DNA from: Multifurca ochricompacta | Taxonomy: Eukaryota; Basidiomycota; Agaricomycetes; Russulales; Russulaceae | Assembly (NCBI GenBank): GCA_022496185.1 | Contig: WTXG01000017.1 | Coordinates: 186,001 to 250,000, forward strand | Direction of reading: 5' to 3' | Length of the DNA stretch: 64,000 nucleotides | Shown here: positions 52,382-62,774 of the stretch, in pieces | Layout of the letters: every line of letters begins with the position of its first letter | Position numbering within the stretch: the first letter of the stretch is position 1 | Made by a program: the position numbers and the translations under genes | Notes under the pieces: generated by a model | What the model saw: only the letters and a program-made list of their open reading frames with translations | The model's database searches: none | What the model was told of the DNA's origin: nothing

Positions 52382-53427
52382 ATGTCGATTGGAATTCATT
52401 CATCCATGACCTCGACAACATCTCGTGTACAACGAACAGGGCCAGATGAGCAGCAACCCACAGCCAGCTACTGTTACCGTCGCAACAACACAGCCAACAT
52501 TGGTTGTTCAATCGGAATCGGAAACTCAAACACAACCTCAGCAACGTACCCACTCTGCGTGCACCTTTTCAACGCGTGAGCTATTAGGAACCGCGTCGAC
52601 GGTCATTGTCTCCTAGAGTCTACGAGGAGCAAACCTCGCTTGCGCTTTCCGGCGCTGAATATCTCGGTCGTATCTCTGACAGCGTTCATTCCCTGCCACC
52701 AGCACCGCCCCCACACTCGCGTTCGCGTTCGCATGCTCAATGCCTACGATCGTTAGGTGATAATTCGTATTTGGTACCTGACACGAGTTGGATCGTTCCA
52801 GAGGAAAAGGAAACCCGTCAGGTGAGAACAGCGCCGTTTCTCTTTCTCACTCACTCAGATGAGAGGGACAAGGCTGCAAAGCGAGGTACGTATAATTACC
52901 TATCCTCCGCCGTACAGTTGATCATATATCATGTCGTCATCCATCATGCATGCAGCCAAGATGACAGGCTACTCTATCAATGTCGCGATCGGGATCCAAG
53001 TCGTGCTCGGCGCGCTTACCACCGGTCTTGGTGCAGCCCTCTCTGGCAAGTCAGTACGTGAATACATGATTTGCTCGTGCCAGGAGTGGGAATTCCTACC
53101 TGATGGCTACAGTCATCCGTGGCGATAGGGGACGAGATGGGATCCGGTCCTGTAGGTGTCGGTGCTCGTGGTGGAGCGGGTATGTGCAAGAATGGTGTAA
53201 TGAGTGTGGACCTGGGAGCAGGTGGAAACGCAGCAGCTCCTGGAAAAGGACCCGACCGCGGCATTGATATGGTCCCCCAGAAGCAGCAGCAGCAGCAGAA
53301 CCAACAACAACAGTATCCAGGCATCGATATTTCTCATGGCCTTATGGAGTCTACATTCGATCGAGGCGCTCTGCCGCGAAATGCAAGCACAAGGGCAAAC
53401 ACTCCTTTGGGTCACTCGATCGTCTAA
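52382..53427 (+). pseudogene. SLATT-domain protein, broken R1 copy
   Basis: Compared with the intact L gene (33011-34398) this copy shows five changes. A 5-base deletion near 52435 shifts the frame in exon 1. An 8-base deletion lies near 52544, and a TAG replaces a His codon near 52587. The first half of exon 2 is lost. Exon 4 has a 237-base deletion between two copies of the 9-mer GTGGCGATA, which removes the second transmembrane helix and the following helix. The first transmembrane exon and the Gly- and Gln-rich C-terminus remain. No functional SLATT protein can be made from it. Confidence 0.8.
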
Positions 53428-54038
53428 TTCTTGTTGTTGTCCTCGTCATCTCATAAGTCTGCATGCACTGAACACACCTTTCCTTCTCTCTGGGAGGAAG
53501 GGATAGACAAGTCGGATCAAGATAAATGTTTTGCGTTATCGTTAAAGGTTCTGGCTGACCCTGTCGTAATAATAATAATATCTTTTCCTCGCATCTCTTC
53601 CCTCGGGTCGGGTTGGGTTACATTTATTTCTGTGGGTAGTTAGTACGCAGCTGCGATCAAGGTGCTTGTCCCACGAGCGCGTTCTGGGATGAGTTGTGAA
53701 CTGATCAGGTCTGTCGGGCAGGGGTTATGCGCGGGCATAGATGAGCACAAGGTCGAGGTCGAGGATAGGGAATGAGAGACGATAAGAGTCGCAGCGCTAG
53801 ATGGGGTTCATCACATCCATTCGCACTGCGATGGGTGCGAAGGTCAGACGCGTGCAAGATGGACCCACGACGACGATCGCAGCATCATATTCATAATAAA
53901 CTTCGCTCTTCGACCGTATACCTCACACTTTCTCGCATGGCAAGGAGATTAGAGTCGCCTCAGTCAAACACTGACTATTGACTATTGACTATACACATTC
54001 GTTCCTTTCACATAACGTGTATCATACAACCCTGTCTT

Positions 54039-55069
54039 TCATGCCACCGGTATATTCTCAAGTAGAGAGGAAGGATTCCAGTCAGGATACAAATAGTTGT
54101 CGTTCTCTTTCGTAGGGTCTGGTCCAGTCGACCACGCCTTGTGCAAGATTGCGAAAATGTCTCTGGGGTTGGCCGCCAATCGCGTATCAAGCTCCGAAAC
54201 GGGTACATTAGTCACCTCCAGCTTCTTGCCAGTCTTTGCTTCGTATTCTTTGAATACCTCATTGAAAGACTATTTCCAGACTCCGTTAATAGCCATCCAT
54301 GCGATCTTTCGTCCTTCACAAACCTTTGTGTCCCCGACCATCGTAAAGGAACGATTGTTCAGCTGTTCAGCTGGCAGATGGGTCAGGATATAAGAAACAT
54401 ATCGTGCAATGTCGACTCGGGAGGTGAACGGATTCTGCTTCTTGCCTTCGCCACCGATGGTCGCTTTCCCGCTCTTGATATCGAGTCCAAAGTAACTGTC
54501 CCGGTCCACTTTCAAACCAACGATTAAATGGGGGGAGGATAAAATGATGCGTACGATGTCCAAACGAAATCTGCAAATGCTCCAGTGTAAAAGAGAGTAT
54601 ACGGGAGGCCCACAGCCTTCAGTTGGGTTTGAATGCTAGCCTTAAAGCCCAAGAAACCTTCGGTTTCCCCTTCTGTTTTTGCTCCGAATTCAGATGGGAC
54701 AAAAAGCTTGGCACCCGCCTCCTTCGCCGCTTCTGCGAGTCCCACTTGTAGTTGAAGAACGGTCGAGGCGAGAGTTGAGATGACAACGTCCACGCCGATC
54801 AGTGCATTCTTGACGGATACCTTGTTTGAGTAGTCAACCGGGATCAATTTAGCGTCTCCGTCAACAGTGGTTTTGGATCCCTGACGATGAAGGATGAGTG
54901 AGTGAGCCATATAGATTAACTAAATCAGCGAGTTAATCGACCGAACCTCGCGAGTGAGCACGACCACATTGTCAACAATGCCTGCGGACTTGTCCTTTAG
55001 GAGCTGGCGGATAATGAAGCTACCGGTGCTGCCGGCGCCTACAACAGCGAAGTTCTTGTACCCGGACAT
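54039..55069 (-). CDS. NmrA-like NAD(P)-binding protein, copy R1
   Basis: Four exons: 55069-54947, 54880-54555, 54495-54324 and 54269-54039, giving 283 residues. Exon lengths (123, 326, 172 and 231) are identical to copy L. The Rossmann motif VVGAGSTGSF, SEFG and FTSRVDIARYVSYIL are all kept. Differences from L are few and mostly conservative (for example GAKTEGET for GAQTEGET). There is no stop, shift or damaged splice site. It is the only fully intact gene of arm R1. The stop codon is followed by the same GACTATTGACTAT repeat as in the other copies. Confidence 0.85.
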
Positions 55070-55479
55070 GTGTTGCTAGTATGCGGTATGTGGTTTGGGT
55101 TGTGAGATGGTTGAGGTGGAACGTCCCGCACCCGATTCTATTTATCCTCCTAGACATAGGGTTTTTTTTGCTTGAACTAAGCTGCCTCCGCAGTTGGATT
55201 GAATTGAGACGGGAACGGATCAAGGTGACTGGAACATTACAATCCTTCATAGGACACTTTTCCTGTAGCTTGAACTTCTTTAGCGCGCAACCTCAGCTGC
55301 GTTCACCAAGCATCAGCATTGTCATATCGTGAGCCTGCCATCACGTACGTATTTCGAAGCACGAGCTGAGTAAGTGCGTACAAGTGCAGCGTCCTGTCCC
55401 GCACATCTACCGTCGCGCCTAATAATAGTACAAGCTTGACGCAATCGTGTTTTCAGCAACTGAAATTGTGACGCAAGCC

Positions 55480-56972
55480 AGCATTGTGCTCAACTAGTCT
55501 AGAAACCTCGAGATGTCCATGGGGAATTGCTAGATGGCCATCAGGAAGATTACAAATCTGGGATGCTTAGGATGACTCGCGCTAGAGTGCCTGCAAGTCA
55601 TCCTAGGCACTCTGGACATCCTCCTGACGGCACCGGAGGGCTGGGTCTGTGCTGGGAATTTACGAGTAGCCACTGATCAACAGGGCCGCCTTGATGTGGT
55701 TCCTCCAGGCTGCTCTGCATCAAAATGCACTCCCATGTATAGCGGAGCTGCTTCGGGTTGCACCAGGGGGTAGTTCTACCTTGGGTTGCAAACAGGCCTA
55801 CCCAGGCAGGGTTGTGCAAGGATGGTGAGTGATAACGGGATATATCTCCATTTGCAGTGATGGGATGGCTTTAGCTAACCGAGAAGTGAGCTTACAGAGC
55901 GCAATGACTAGGTTCAAACCGGGGATCCTATACTGGATCCCGGCCAGGTGAACTCTTACTCAATCCCTCGGGCTTGATCACCGAGAGATTAATCCCTGCT
56001 CCCTGCTGATCGATGTACTGACAAATGATGAAGTCCTCGACCTTCGCTCGTCACTCCGCTTGGCCACGAGTGGAACCGAAGCTATTATGTCCACAGGACC
56101 ATGTTTTTTTTTTTAACGAAAACATGTGCATGTTCTCGATTTACCTTATTGATGTCCCTTAACACGCGATCATATGTTTCATCAAAGGATTTCGGCAGCT
56201 CTTCGAGGAGGCGCAGAGTTTCCAGCTCGCTAAAGACCCACCGAAACCTGTTGGAGACTATGAGTGACTATAACCACTCGTTCTTTCAGAAAGCGTCTCG
56301 ATAACAAGATTATTGTCCTCCTTTCTGTCAGAGTGAGCGACAGACTCACATGATCAATGATATCTTTCTTTTGTCCCACTTTGGCCGTCAAGAGACACGC
56401 GGAAAGGTGTTAAAGCCTCAAGCCTCAAGGACCGAAGACGGTCCAAAGTCAATCTCCAGGCGAGTGGTCACATATACACGAAGATTTGACAGGGAAAGTT
56501 CAACAAGTTCCTTCACAAAGACTTTGCCAGGAACAAAAGGATCTGTTTCAGACATTGTGTCGTGGTTCCAGTACTAGTCTTTTATGCACTGTCATCGTGT
56601 GCCTAGAACATGCCAAAGCAAAGGCTAGATGGATTTGGATGAGAAGAGAAGAAGGGAGTAAGTTGTGATTGTTCTGTTTATTGGCATCCCTGGGTCAATA
56701 TAAAAGAGAAGTGCTGAACCCTAGTCATGGCACATTTATACATGGGTGGACTGGCTATGCCCAGGATACAGCACACAGAAACCACCTTGGATAACCAAAG
56801 CTGTGTAGCTCAGTGATTAGGGCACCAGTCGTAGAATGTCTGGGGTCTTGGGTTCAGTCCCCAACATGGCCATGCTTTTCTTGTGACTGAATTCCCTTGA
56901 TTGCAACACCAGGGATCATGCCAAGCCAGCTTTGTGCACACAAGATGATGTCTGAAGTTTCAGAGTTGTGTC
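55480..56972 (-). pseudogene. NACHT-ankyrin pseudogene, R1 copy (3' part)
   Basis: Read on the minus strand, the ankyrin remnant around LEVSRL (55490-55560), helical-region pieces (56110-56260) and the part of the NACHT segment around 56430-56720 line up with arm L and R2. A 235 bp SINE interrupts it at 56705-56940. The fragment then ends at the TIR element. Frames are broken throughout. Confidence 0.6.
56705..56940 (+). mobile_element. tRNA-derived SINE
   Basis: This block is absent from the R2 copy of the same NACHT relic. It carries a box A-like TAGCTCAGTGATTAGG at 56806-56821 and a box B-like GGTTCAGTCC at 56851-56860. The 45 bp spacing is that of an internal RNA polymerase III promoter of a tRNA. 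It does not fold as a full tRNA with a recognisable anticodon arm that I would trust. It is poor in CG. I infer a SINE insertion. Confidence 0.55.
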
Positions 56973-56974
56973 TA

Positions 56975-58717
56975 GGGCTGCGCACCGTACCCGTGCCGTA
57001 CCAGCTCAAGTACGGGTACGGAAAACGCCGTCCAAACCAGTCAAAAAAACGGCCGTCGACGGCATGACAGTATTGGACGGCATTGACTGAATGAAATTTA
57101 ATCTCGTTATTAAGCCACCAAAGCTCCTGCTACTCCCAGGGCCCCCCACTATAAGCTATTACTAAGTGTTAGCTAGATATAGTAAAGATAAGTGATAAGA
57201 TAAACTATTTAATACTCACTTCAGTCAAAACTGAAGTGAATGTGTACAGAGTAGCAGCCTTTTATACTGCGCAGAGGGGCATGACAATAAGTAGAATAAA
57301 TATAGTTATTTAAATGTGACAAGACAGAAGGAATGTGTTGTGCGTGCAAAGTCTCTGAATCAATTATCTTAGATTATTTATCATAATCATAAGATCGAGT
57401 CCAACCAGCCTGTCTCAACAGTAGATTAGATTAGTGGATGGGGCACAATCTCCCTCCGTATTCTGACAAGAAGCGGTTGCATCTTGCACGCACGCAAGCT
57501 GATAGTGCACTGGGCCGTTGAGCTGTCAATTAGTCTAGATGTTTGATTTATGCCTTAATGTAATCAGTGAATTTTGGTCTGCCAGAGTCCAGTTGGAGGT
57601 ATGCTCACATGTACCACACTTGGCTTCAGGAGTTGCCTTGTGCAAGCCCAAATATAGTTTTTGGATGCCCCAAAATGGGGCATGTTTTGGCATTGTTTCT
57701 CTGATGTCTCTTTTGTGATAATGTACCTACAATTCATTTATTGAGGGAGTTCATGTTTCAGTATGCCCTGTTTACACTACTCGCGCTTGCGGAAGCAAAC
57801 GCAATGCTTGAAGTCCCTCTATGAGTTTCAGATTATGGCTGGTAAAGTAGGTTGTTGGGTATTGTATTCACAAAATACATAAAAAGGTGTAGAATAGCCC
57901 CAAGAATACACCTATTCATTGCTTTATCGCTCCAAGCTTCTTGCTCATGCTACCCTGCTCAACTTTATTTTCTCTAGTAATACCATCTACTACCGTATAC
58001 CGTAAAACGGCCGTACCGTACCCGTACCATACTGTAAGGATGGCTCGGGCGTTGAGCATGAAACAGCCAGCTATTGTCTCTCCTGAATTTAGAGCATTTA
58101 GAATCTAGCTTCGTATATCTTATCATTTACATTCCGGGCCGCATGCCCGTCCATTCCTTAAACCGTTTCACTACCTCCCCGTCTTAATTGCCAGGTTTCT
58201 ACTTCCCCGTCTACATCATCCCCGCCTTTATTGCCTGGAATCATCTCACTTGTCTCCTTTTAATCCTAATTCACCCTCTTTCTGCTTCATAACTAGGTCT
58301 CTCTGCAAGTATTTAAAGGTACATACAATGCTTGTAGTAGACCAGCCAGTGAGCCAACAGAAGCAGAAATCAATCGGCATTTCTCTCCCTTTCTCTATCT
58401 TCTTAGTGTGCTAAGGAACTTCTTGACGACATCGAGCGCAAAGGTCAAATGGAACCAACAAGCAGCGTTTCCTCGAGTTCAAGCACGATACGCTTACATT
58501 CGATCTAGTTATATCAAAAGGGCGTGCTCTCTTCCTCTCTTCTCTATCACTCTCACCATCCAGGGAATACTTTGCCGCGCACTCACTGCGGATCGGATCC
58601 GTACAATACCATCAGCGATCCAGTGAGTACAAAAAACGGAAGCTGTACGGGTCAGCCGTACTCGTCCTTCACTGTCAAATAGACGGCCGTCACCGTCAAA
58701 CGGACGGCGCGCAGCCC
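56975..58717. mobile_element. non-autonomous TIR DNA element with TA flanks
   Basis: The left end GGGCTGCGCACCGT and the right end, read on the reverse strand as GGGCTGCGCGCCGT, form an inverted repeat of about 14 bp. Both are flanked by TA (56973-56974 and 58718-58719), as after insertion into a TA target. Subterminal regions are full of short GTAC(C)CGT and GACGGCCGTC motifs on both sides. No transposase reading frame is visible in 1.74 kb, so it is probably non-autonomous. A decayed left end occurs at 20370-20575. It separates copies R1 and R2. Confidence 0.6.
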
Positions 58718-58894
58718 TAATCGGTATCGCTGTGCCAGGCCTAAACCTTAAGGTGTCGCAACCTAGCGAAGTGAGATGGATGGACGCCGGCAAGACGCCA
58801 TGCGTCCCAGTCAAACACTGACTATCGACTATTGACTATACAAATTCATTCGAAAGCCTAGTTTCACATAACGTGTATCATACAACCATGTCTT

Positions 58895-59920
58895 TCATAC
58901 GACTGGCAAATTGTCAATTAGAGGGGACGGATTCCAATAAGGATACAGGTAGTTGTCGTTCTCTTTCTTGGGGTCTGGTCCTATCGTAAAGACCTTGCGC
59001 AAGAAAGTGTAAATGTCTTCGGGATTGGTCGCCAATCGCGCATCAAGCTCCGAAACTGGTATATAAGTCACCTCCAGCTTCTTGCCCGTCTTTGCTTCAT
59101 ATTCTTTGAATATCTCGTTGAACGACTATTTCCAGACTCCGTTATTAAACATCCTTGCGACGGTTCTTGTTCACATACCTTTGTGTCCCCGGCCATCGTA
59201 AAGGAACGATTGTTCAGCTGCTCAGCTGGCAGTCGGGTCAGGATATAAGAAACGTATCGTGCAATGTCGACTCGAGAGGTGAACGGATTCTTTGTGTTGC
59301 CATCACCGCCGACAGTCACTTTCCCGCTCGTGACATCGAGTCCGAGGGCCCTGTCCCGGTCCACTTTCAAACCAACGATTGAATGGGGGACAAAATGATG
59401 CGTACGGTGTCCAAAGGAGATCTGCGAATCCTCCAGTGTAAAACAGAGTATACGGGAGGCTCAGACCCTTTAAATGGGTTTGAATGTTAGCCTTTGCGCT
59501 GTAGAATCCTTCCGTTGCCCCTTCTGTTTTTCCTCCGAATTCTGATGGGACAAAAAGCTTGACACCCGCCTCCTTCGCCGCTTCTGCGAGTCCCACTTGT
59601 AGGTGAAGAACACCCGTGGCGATCGTTGAGATGACAACGTCCACGCCGATCAGTGCATTCTTGATTGATTCCTTATTTGAGTAGTCAACCGGGATCAATT
59701 TGACGTCTCCGTCAACAGTGGTTTTGGATCCCTGACGATGAAGGATGAGTGAGTGAGCCATATAGATTAACTAAATGAGCCAGGTAATCGATCGAACCTC
59801 GCGAGTGAGCACGACTACATTGTTAACAATGCCTGTGGCCTTTTCCTTTAAGAGCTGGCGGATAATGAAGCTGCCGGTGCTGCCGGCGCCTACAACAGCG
59901 AAGTTCTTGTACCCGGACAT
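58895..59920 (-). CDS. NmrA-like NAD(P)-binding protein, copy R2
   Basis: Four exons: 59920-59798, 59731-59406, 59350-59179 and 59125-58895, giving 283 residues. Exon sizes (123, 326, 172 and 231) are the same as in copies L and R1. The Rossmann motif and the FVPSEFG and FTSRVDIARYVSYIL blocks are kept. It differs from L at many more positions (for example TEGFYSAKANIQTHLKGLS, GLDVTSGKVTVGGDG and a C-terminus ending LIDNLPVV). It has no inactivating change, which suggests that selection has kept all three paralogues while their neighbours decayed. Confidence 0.85.
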
Positions 59921-60239
59921 GTGTTACTAGTATGCGGTATGCGGTTTGGGTTGTGAGATGTTGAATTCGACGTCCAACACACCCATTCTATTTATCCTCC
60001 TAGTTGTAGGGGCCTTTTGCGCCTTTGTCACGTCATGTTAAGTCGGAACTAAGCTGCCTCCGCAGTTGGAAGTTAGCATCAATCAGATGTCGCCGCCAGT
60101 CAGTCATATGAGCGAAAGACAATCGCGAGCCTGCCATGACTAGTAATGCAGTCATGTTTTCAGTTCATTTGTAACTTCTGACGCAAGGTGCAAGGAGTCC
60201 TACCCTTTGTATCCTGCACATTGATGCCAGCATTGTGCT

Positions 60240-62400
60240 CGACTAGTAGTCTAGAAACCTCGAGATGTCCATGGGCCATTGCTGGATGGCCATCAGGAAA
60301 ATTACAAATCTAGGATGCTTGGGATGACTAGCGCTAGAGTGCCTGCAAGTCATCCTAGGCACTATAGGCATCCTCCTGATGGCAACTGGAGGACTATGTC
60401 TATGCTGGGAATTGAATTTACGCTCAACATGTGACCAAGTGATAACCGGGCCACCCTGATGTCGTTCCTCCAGGCTGCTCTCCATCAAATGCAGTCTCAT
60501 TGGTCCCACGTCTACGAAACCCGCAGAAGGCAGCATGGTAGTTCTACCTTGGACTTCAAACAGGCCTCTTCATCTGTCAACGGATTCGTCTGAGCGGAGC
60601 AAGAGACCCAGGCAGGGTTGTGCAAGGATAGTATGGGCAGACTCGAGATTGAATGATAACGGTAGATATCTCCATTTGCATTGATGGTTTTAACTAACCA
60701 AGAAGCGAGCTTACAGAGAACAATGGCTACGTTCAAACCGGGGATCCTATACTGGAAACGCAGCCTGAGATAGAAAGAACTATTTTGTAAGATACAGAAA
60801 TACTGTCTCTAAATACTGTAAGGACTGTGCTGTGCTGTGATCATAAGGAATGTACTTAATCCTAACTAATCATAATAAACGAGCGTAAGTATCATCCTGC
60901 ACTGCCAACACCGGTCACCTCTGATCCGGTCCGGCCTACTCTGATCAACAGATCTCGGCCGGTGAATAACTCCCACATCGGTCCACCAACGGAAGGGCCT
61001 CGCTCTCAAGGCCAACTTCTCTTTTACTCTCTTACTCAATCCCTCGGGCTTTATTACCGAGAGTCTAATCCCCTGTGTCGTCAAGCTAATCGATGAACTG
61101 ACAAACACTCAATTGGGAGACCGATCTGGAGCGCAGCTCTGACAACTAGAATACAAATAATTAAATCCTCGACCTTCGCTCGTCACACCGCTTGGTCATG
61201 AGTGGAACCGAAGCTGTTATGTCCATAGGATCAAGTTTTTTTTTTTTTAACAAAAACATGTGCATGTTCTCGATTTGCATTATTGATGTCCCTTAGCACG
61301 CGTTCATATATCTCATCAAAGGATTTCGGCAGCTCTTCGAGGAGGCGCAGAGTTTCCAGCTCGCTAAAGACCCACCGAAACCTGTTGGAGACTATGAGCG
61401 ACTATAACCATTCGTTCTTTCAGAAAGCGTCTCTATAACAAGACTATTGTCCTCCTTTCGGTCAGAGTGAGCGACAGAGCTCTCGTGATCAACGATTTCT
61501 TTCTTTCGTCCCACTTTGGCCATGAAGTGACACGCGGAAAGGGGTGTTAAAGCCTCAAGCCTCAAGGACCGAAGACGGTCCAAATGTCAATCTCCAGGCG
61601 AGTGGTCACACATACACGAAGACTTGGCAGGGAAAGTTCAACAAGCTTCTTCATGAGGTCAAGAACGTGCTGTTCCTGTGGATGGCATGCCAGAGGTGTT
61701 GAGACATTCGTCGAGTGCATCAATGATATGTAAATTTGGACTTTGCCAGAGAACAAAAGGATCTCTTTCAGACATTGTGTCATGGTTCCAGTACTAGTCT
61801 TTTGTGCACTGTCATTGTGTGCCAAGAACATGCCAAAGCAAAGGCTAGATAGAGAAGAAAGTTGGATAAGAAGAGAAGGGAGTAAGTTGTGGTTGTTCTG
61901 CTTATCGGCATCCCTGAAGTCAATATAAAAACAAGCCAGGGACGCCAACCTAGCCGCGCAAGATGATGTCTTAGAAAACTTCAGAGCTGTGTGCATACAA
62001 ATCAGTTTCTCGAGGTGGAAACAGCCGAAAAGTGACAAAGCAGAGGATCAGGAGGTGTCGAATGAGTATACGTTTTCCATGAATCCATAAAACCTGTCGA
62101 CTTCCACTTGTTGAAGATACAATACTACCTTGGAAGAACCACAATGTTGTTCCCTTGTAGTGCGATGTCGTGATTCGTGGATGGATCCGGCGGAGAGAGC
62201 CAACTCTGGGTTCCCTGAGCGGTATTTGAGCGAGCCTCAAGAACCAGGTGAACCAGGTGCGATAGGGATAAGAAACTACAAGCGCTTCACTCAGCCCAGG
62301 TTTGGATTGTACACCACCCAACTTCCAACTCCCATCGCCTATCACCATTAGTGTGCGGCGGATAGCGCTACGAATCTCTAGCGACTGCCCAAGAAACCAA
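60240..62400 (-). pseudogene. NACHT-ankyrin pseudogene, R2 copy (most complete)
   Basis: On the minus strand it starts with a P-loop-side remnant (QVLWIHGKRI, near 62090-62110). It continues with SLACFYIDFRDADKQN and LLPSLLIQLSS (61860-61930), TMTQCLKEILLFSGKVQIYI and LVELSLPSLRVCVTTRLEID (61570-61790). Then come IVDHESSVAHSDRKEDNSLVIETLSE (61410-61500), LEELPKSFDEIYERVL (61290-61345) and an ankyrin repeat HGHLEVSRL...VEHNAGINVQDTKGRTP (60200-60290). Several frameshifts and stops separate these parts, so no full protein is possible. It is the best guide to the ancestral NLR: NACHT followed by ankyrin repeats. Confidence 0.7.
60753..61030. other. R2-specific insertion in the NACHT-ankyrin relic
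   Basis: R1 and L read straight through GGGGATCCTATACTG...CTCAATCCCTCGGGC, whereas R2 has about 280 extra bases here. The insert includes a low-complexity CTGTGCTGTGCTG stretch and a segment around CTCTGATCCGGTCCGGCC that recurs at 36325-36355. It has no coding sign. Its origin is unknown; a small mobile element is possible. Confidence 0.45.
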
Positions 62401-62774
62401 GCACTTGTCTGCAAGAGAACGCGTGATACAGGAAGAAGGTAACGCCCTACCTGCTCTCCCTCTTCCCGGTTCTGCCAGTTGGAAATAATTCAAGAACCCT
62501 AGGAGACGTTGCGGGCACACCCCACCTAGAGGAAGCAATAACTCTGTGGTTAGCACGTTGAAAACGTCGAGTATAAGCATGTGCGTGGAGGGTGTACTTA
62601 CACTTAATTAGGGTGAAAGAGCGAAGATGGCGTTGGATTGAACAGTGTGAACGGCGTGAGTAGGTAGAAGGGAGATGCACTCAACCATGTAGCGGAGTAA
62701 GCTGGGAAAGAAGGTAGCACTCTTCCCGTTCCATAACAAATCAGGGTCAGGTCGAAGCATCGACTGGGAAAAGA

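Larger units (their letters stand above)
51030..56972 (-). repeat. right arm (R1) of the inverted segmental duplication
   Basis: R1 mirrors arm L. The promoter and body of the unknown gene (51030-51951), a broken SLATT gene (52382-53427), an intact NmrA-like gene (54039-55069) and NACHT-ankyrin pieces (55480-56972) follow in reverse order and orientation. R1 ends at the TA where the TIR element begins (56973). The arm is shorter than L because the left part of the NACHT relic is missing here, though it is kept in R2. Confidence 0.85.

Noticed and set aside
56799..56872. A functional tRNA gene
   Set aside because: Boxes A and B are present, but acceptor and anticodon stems do not pair convincingly, and the block is an insertion relative to R2.
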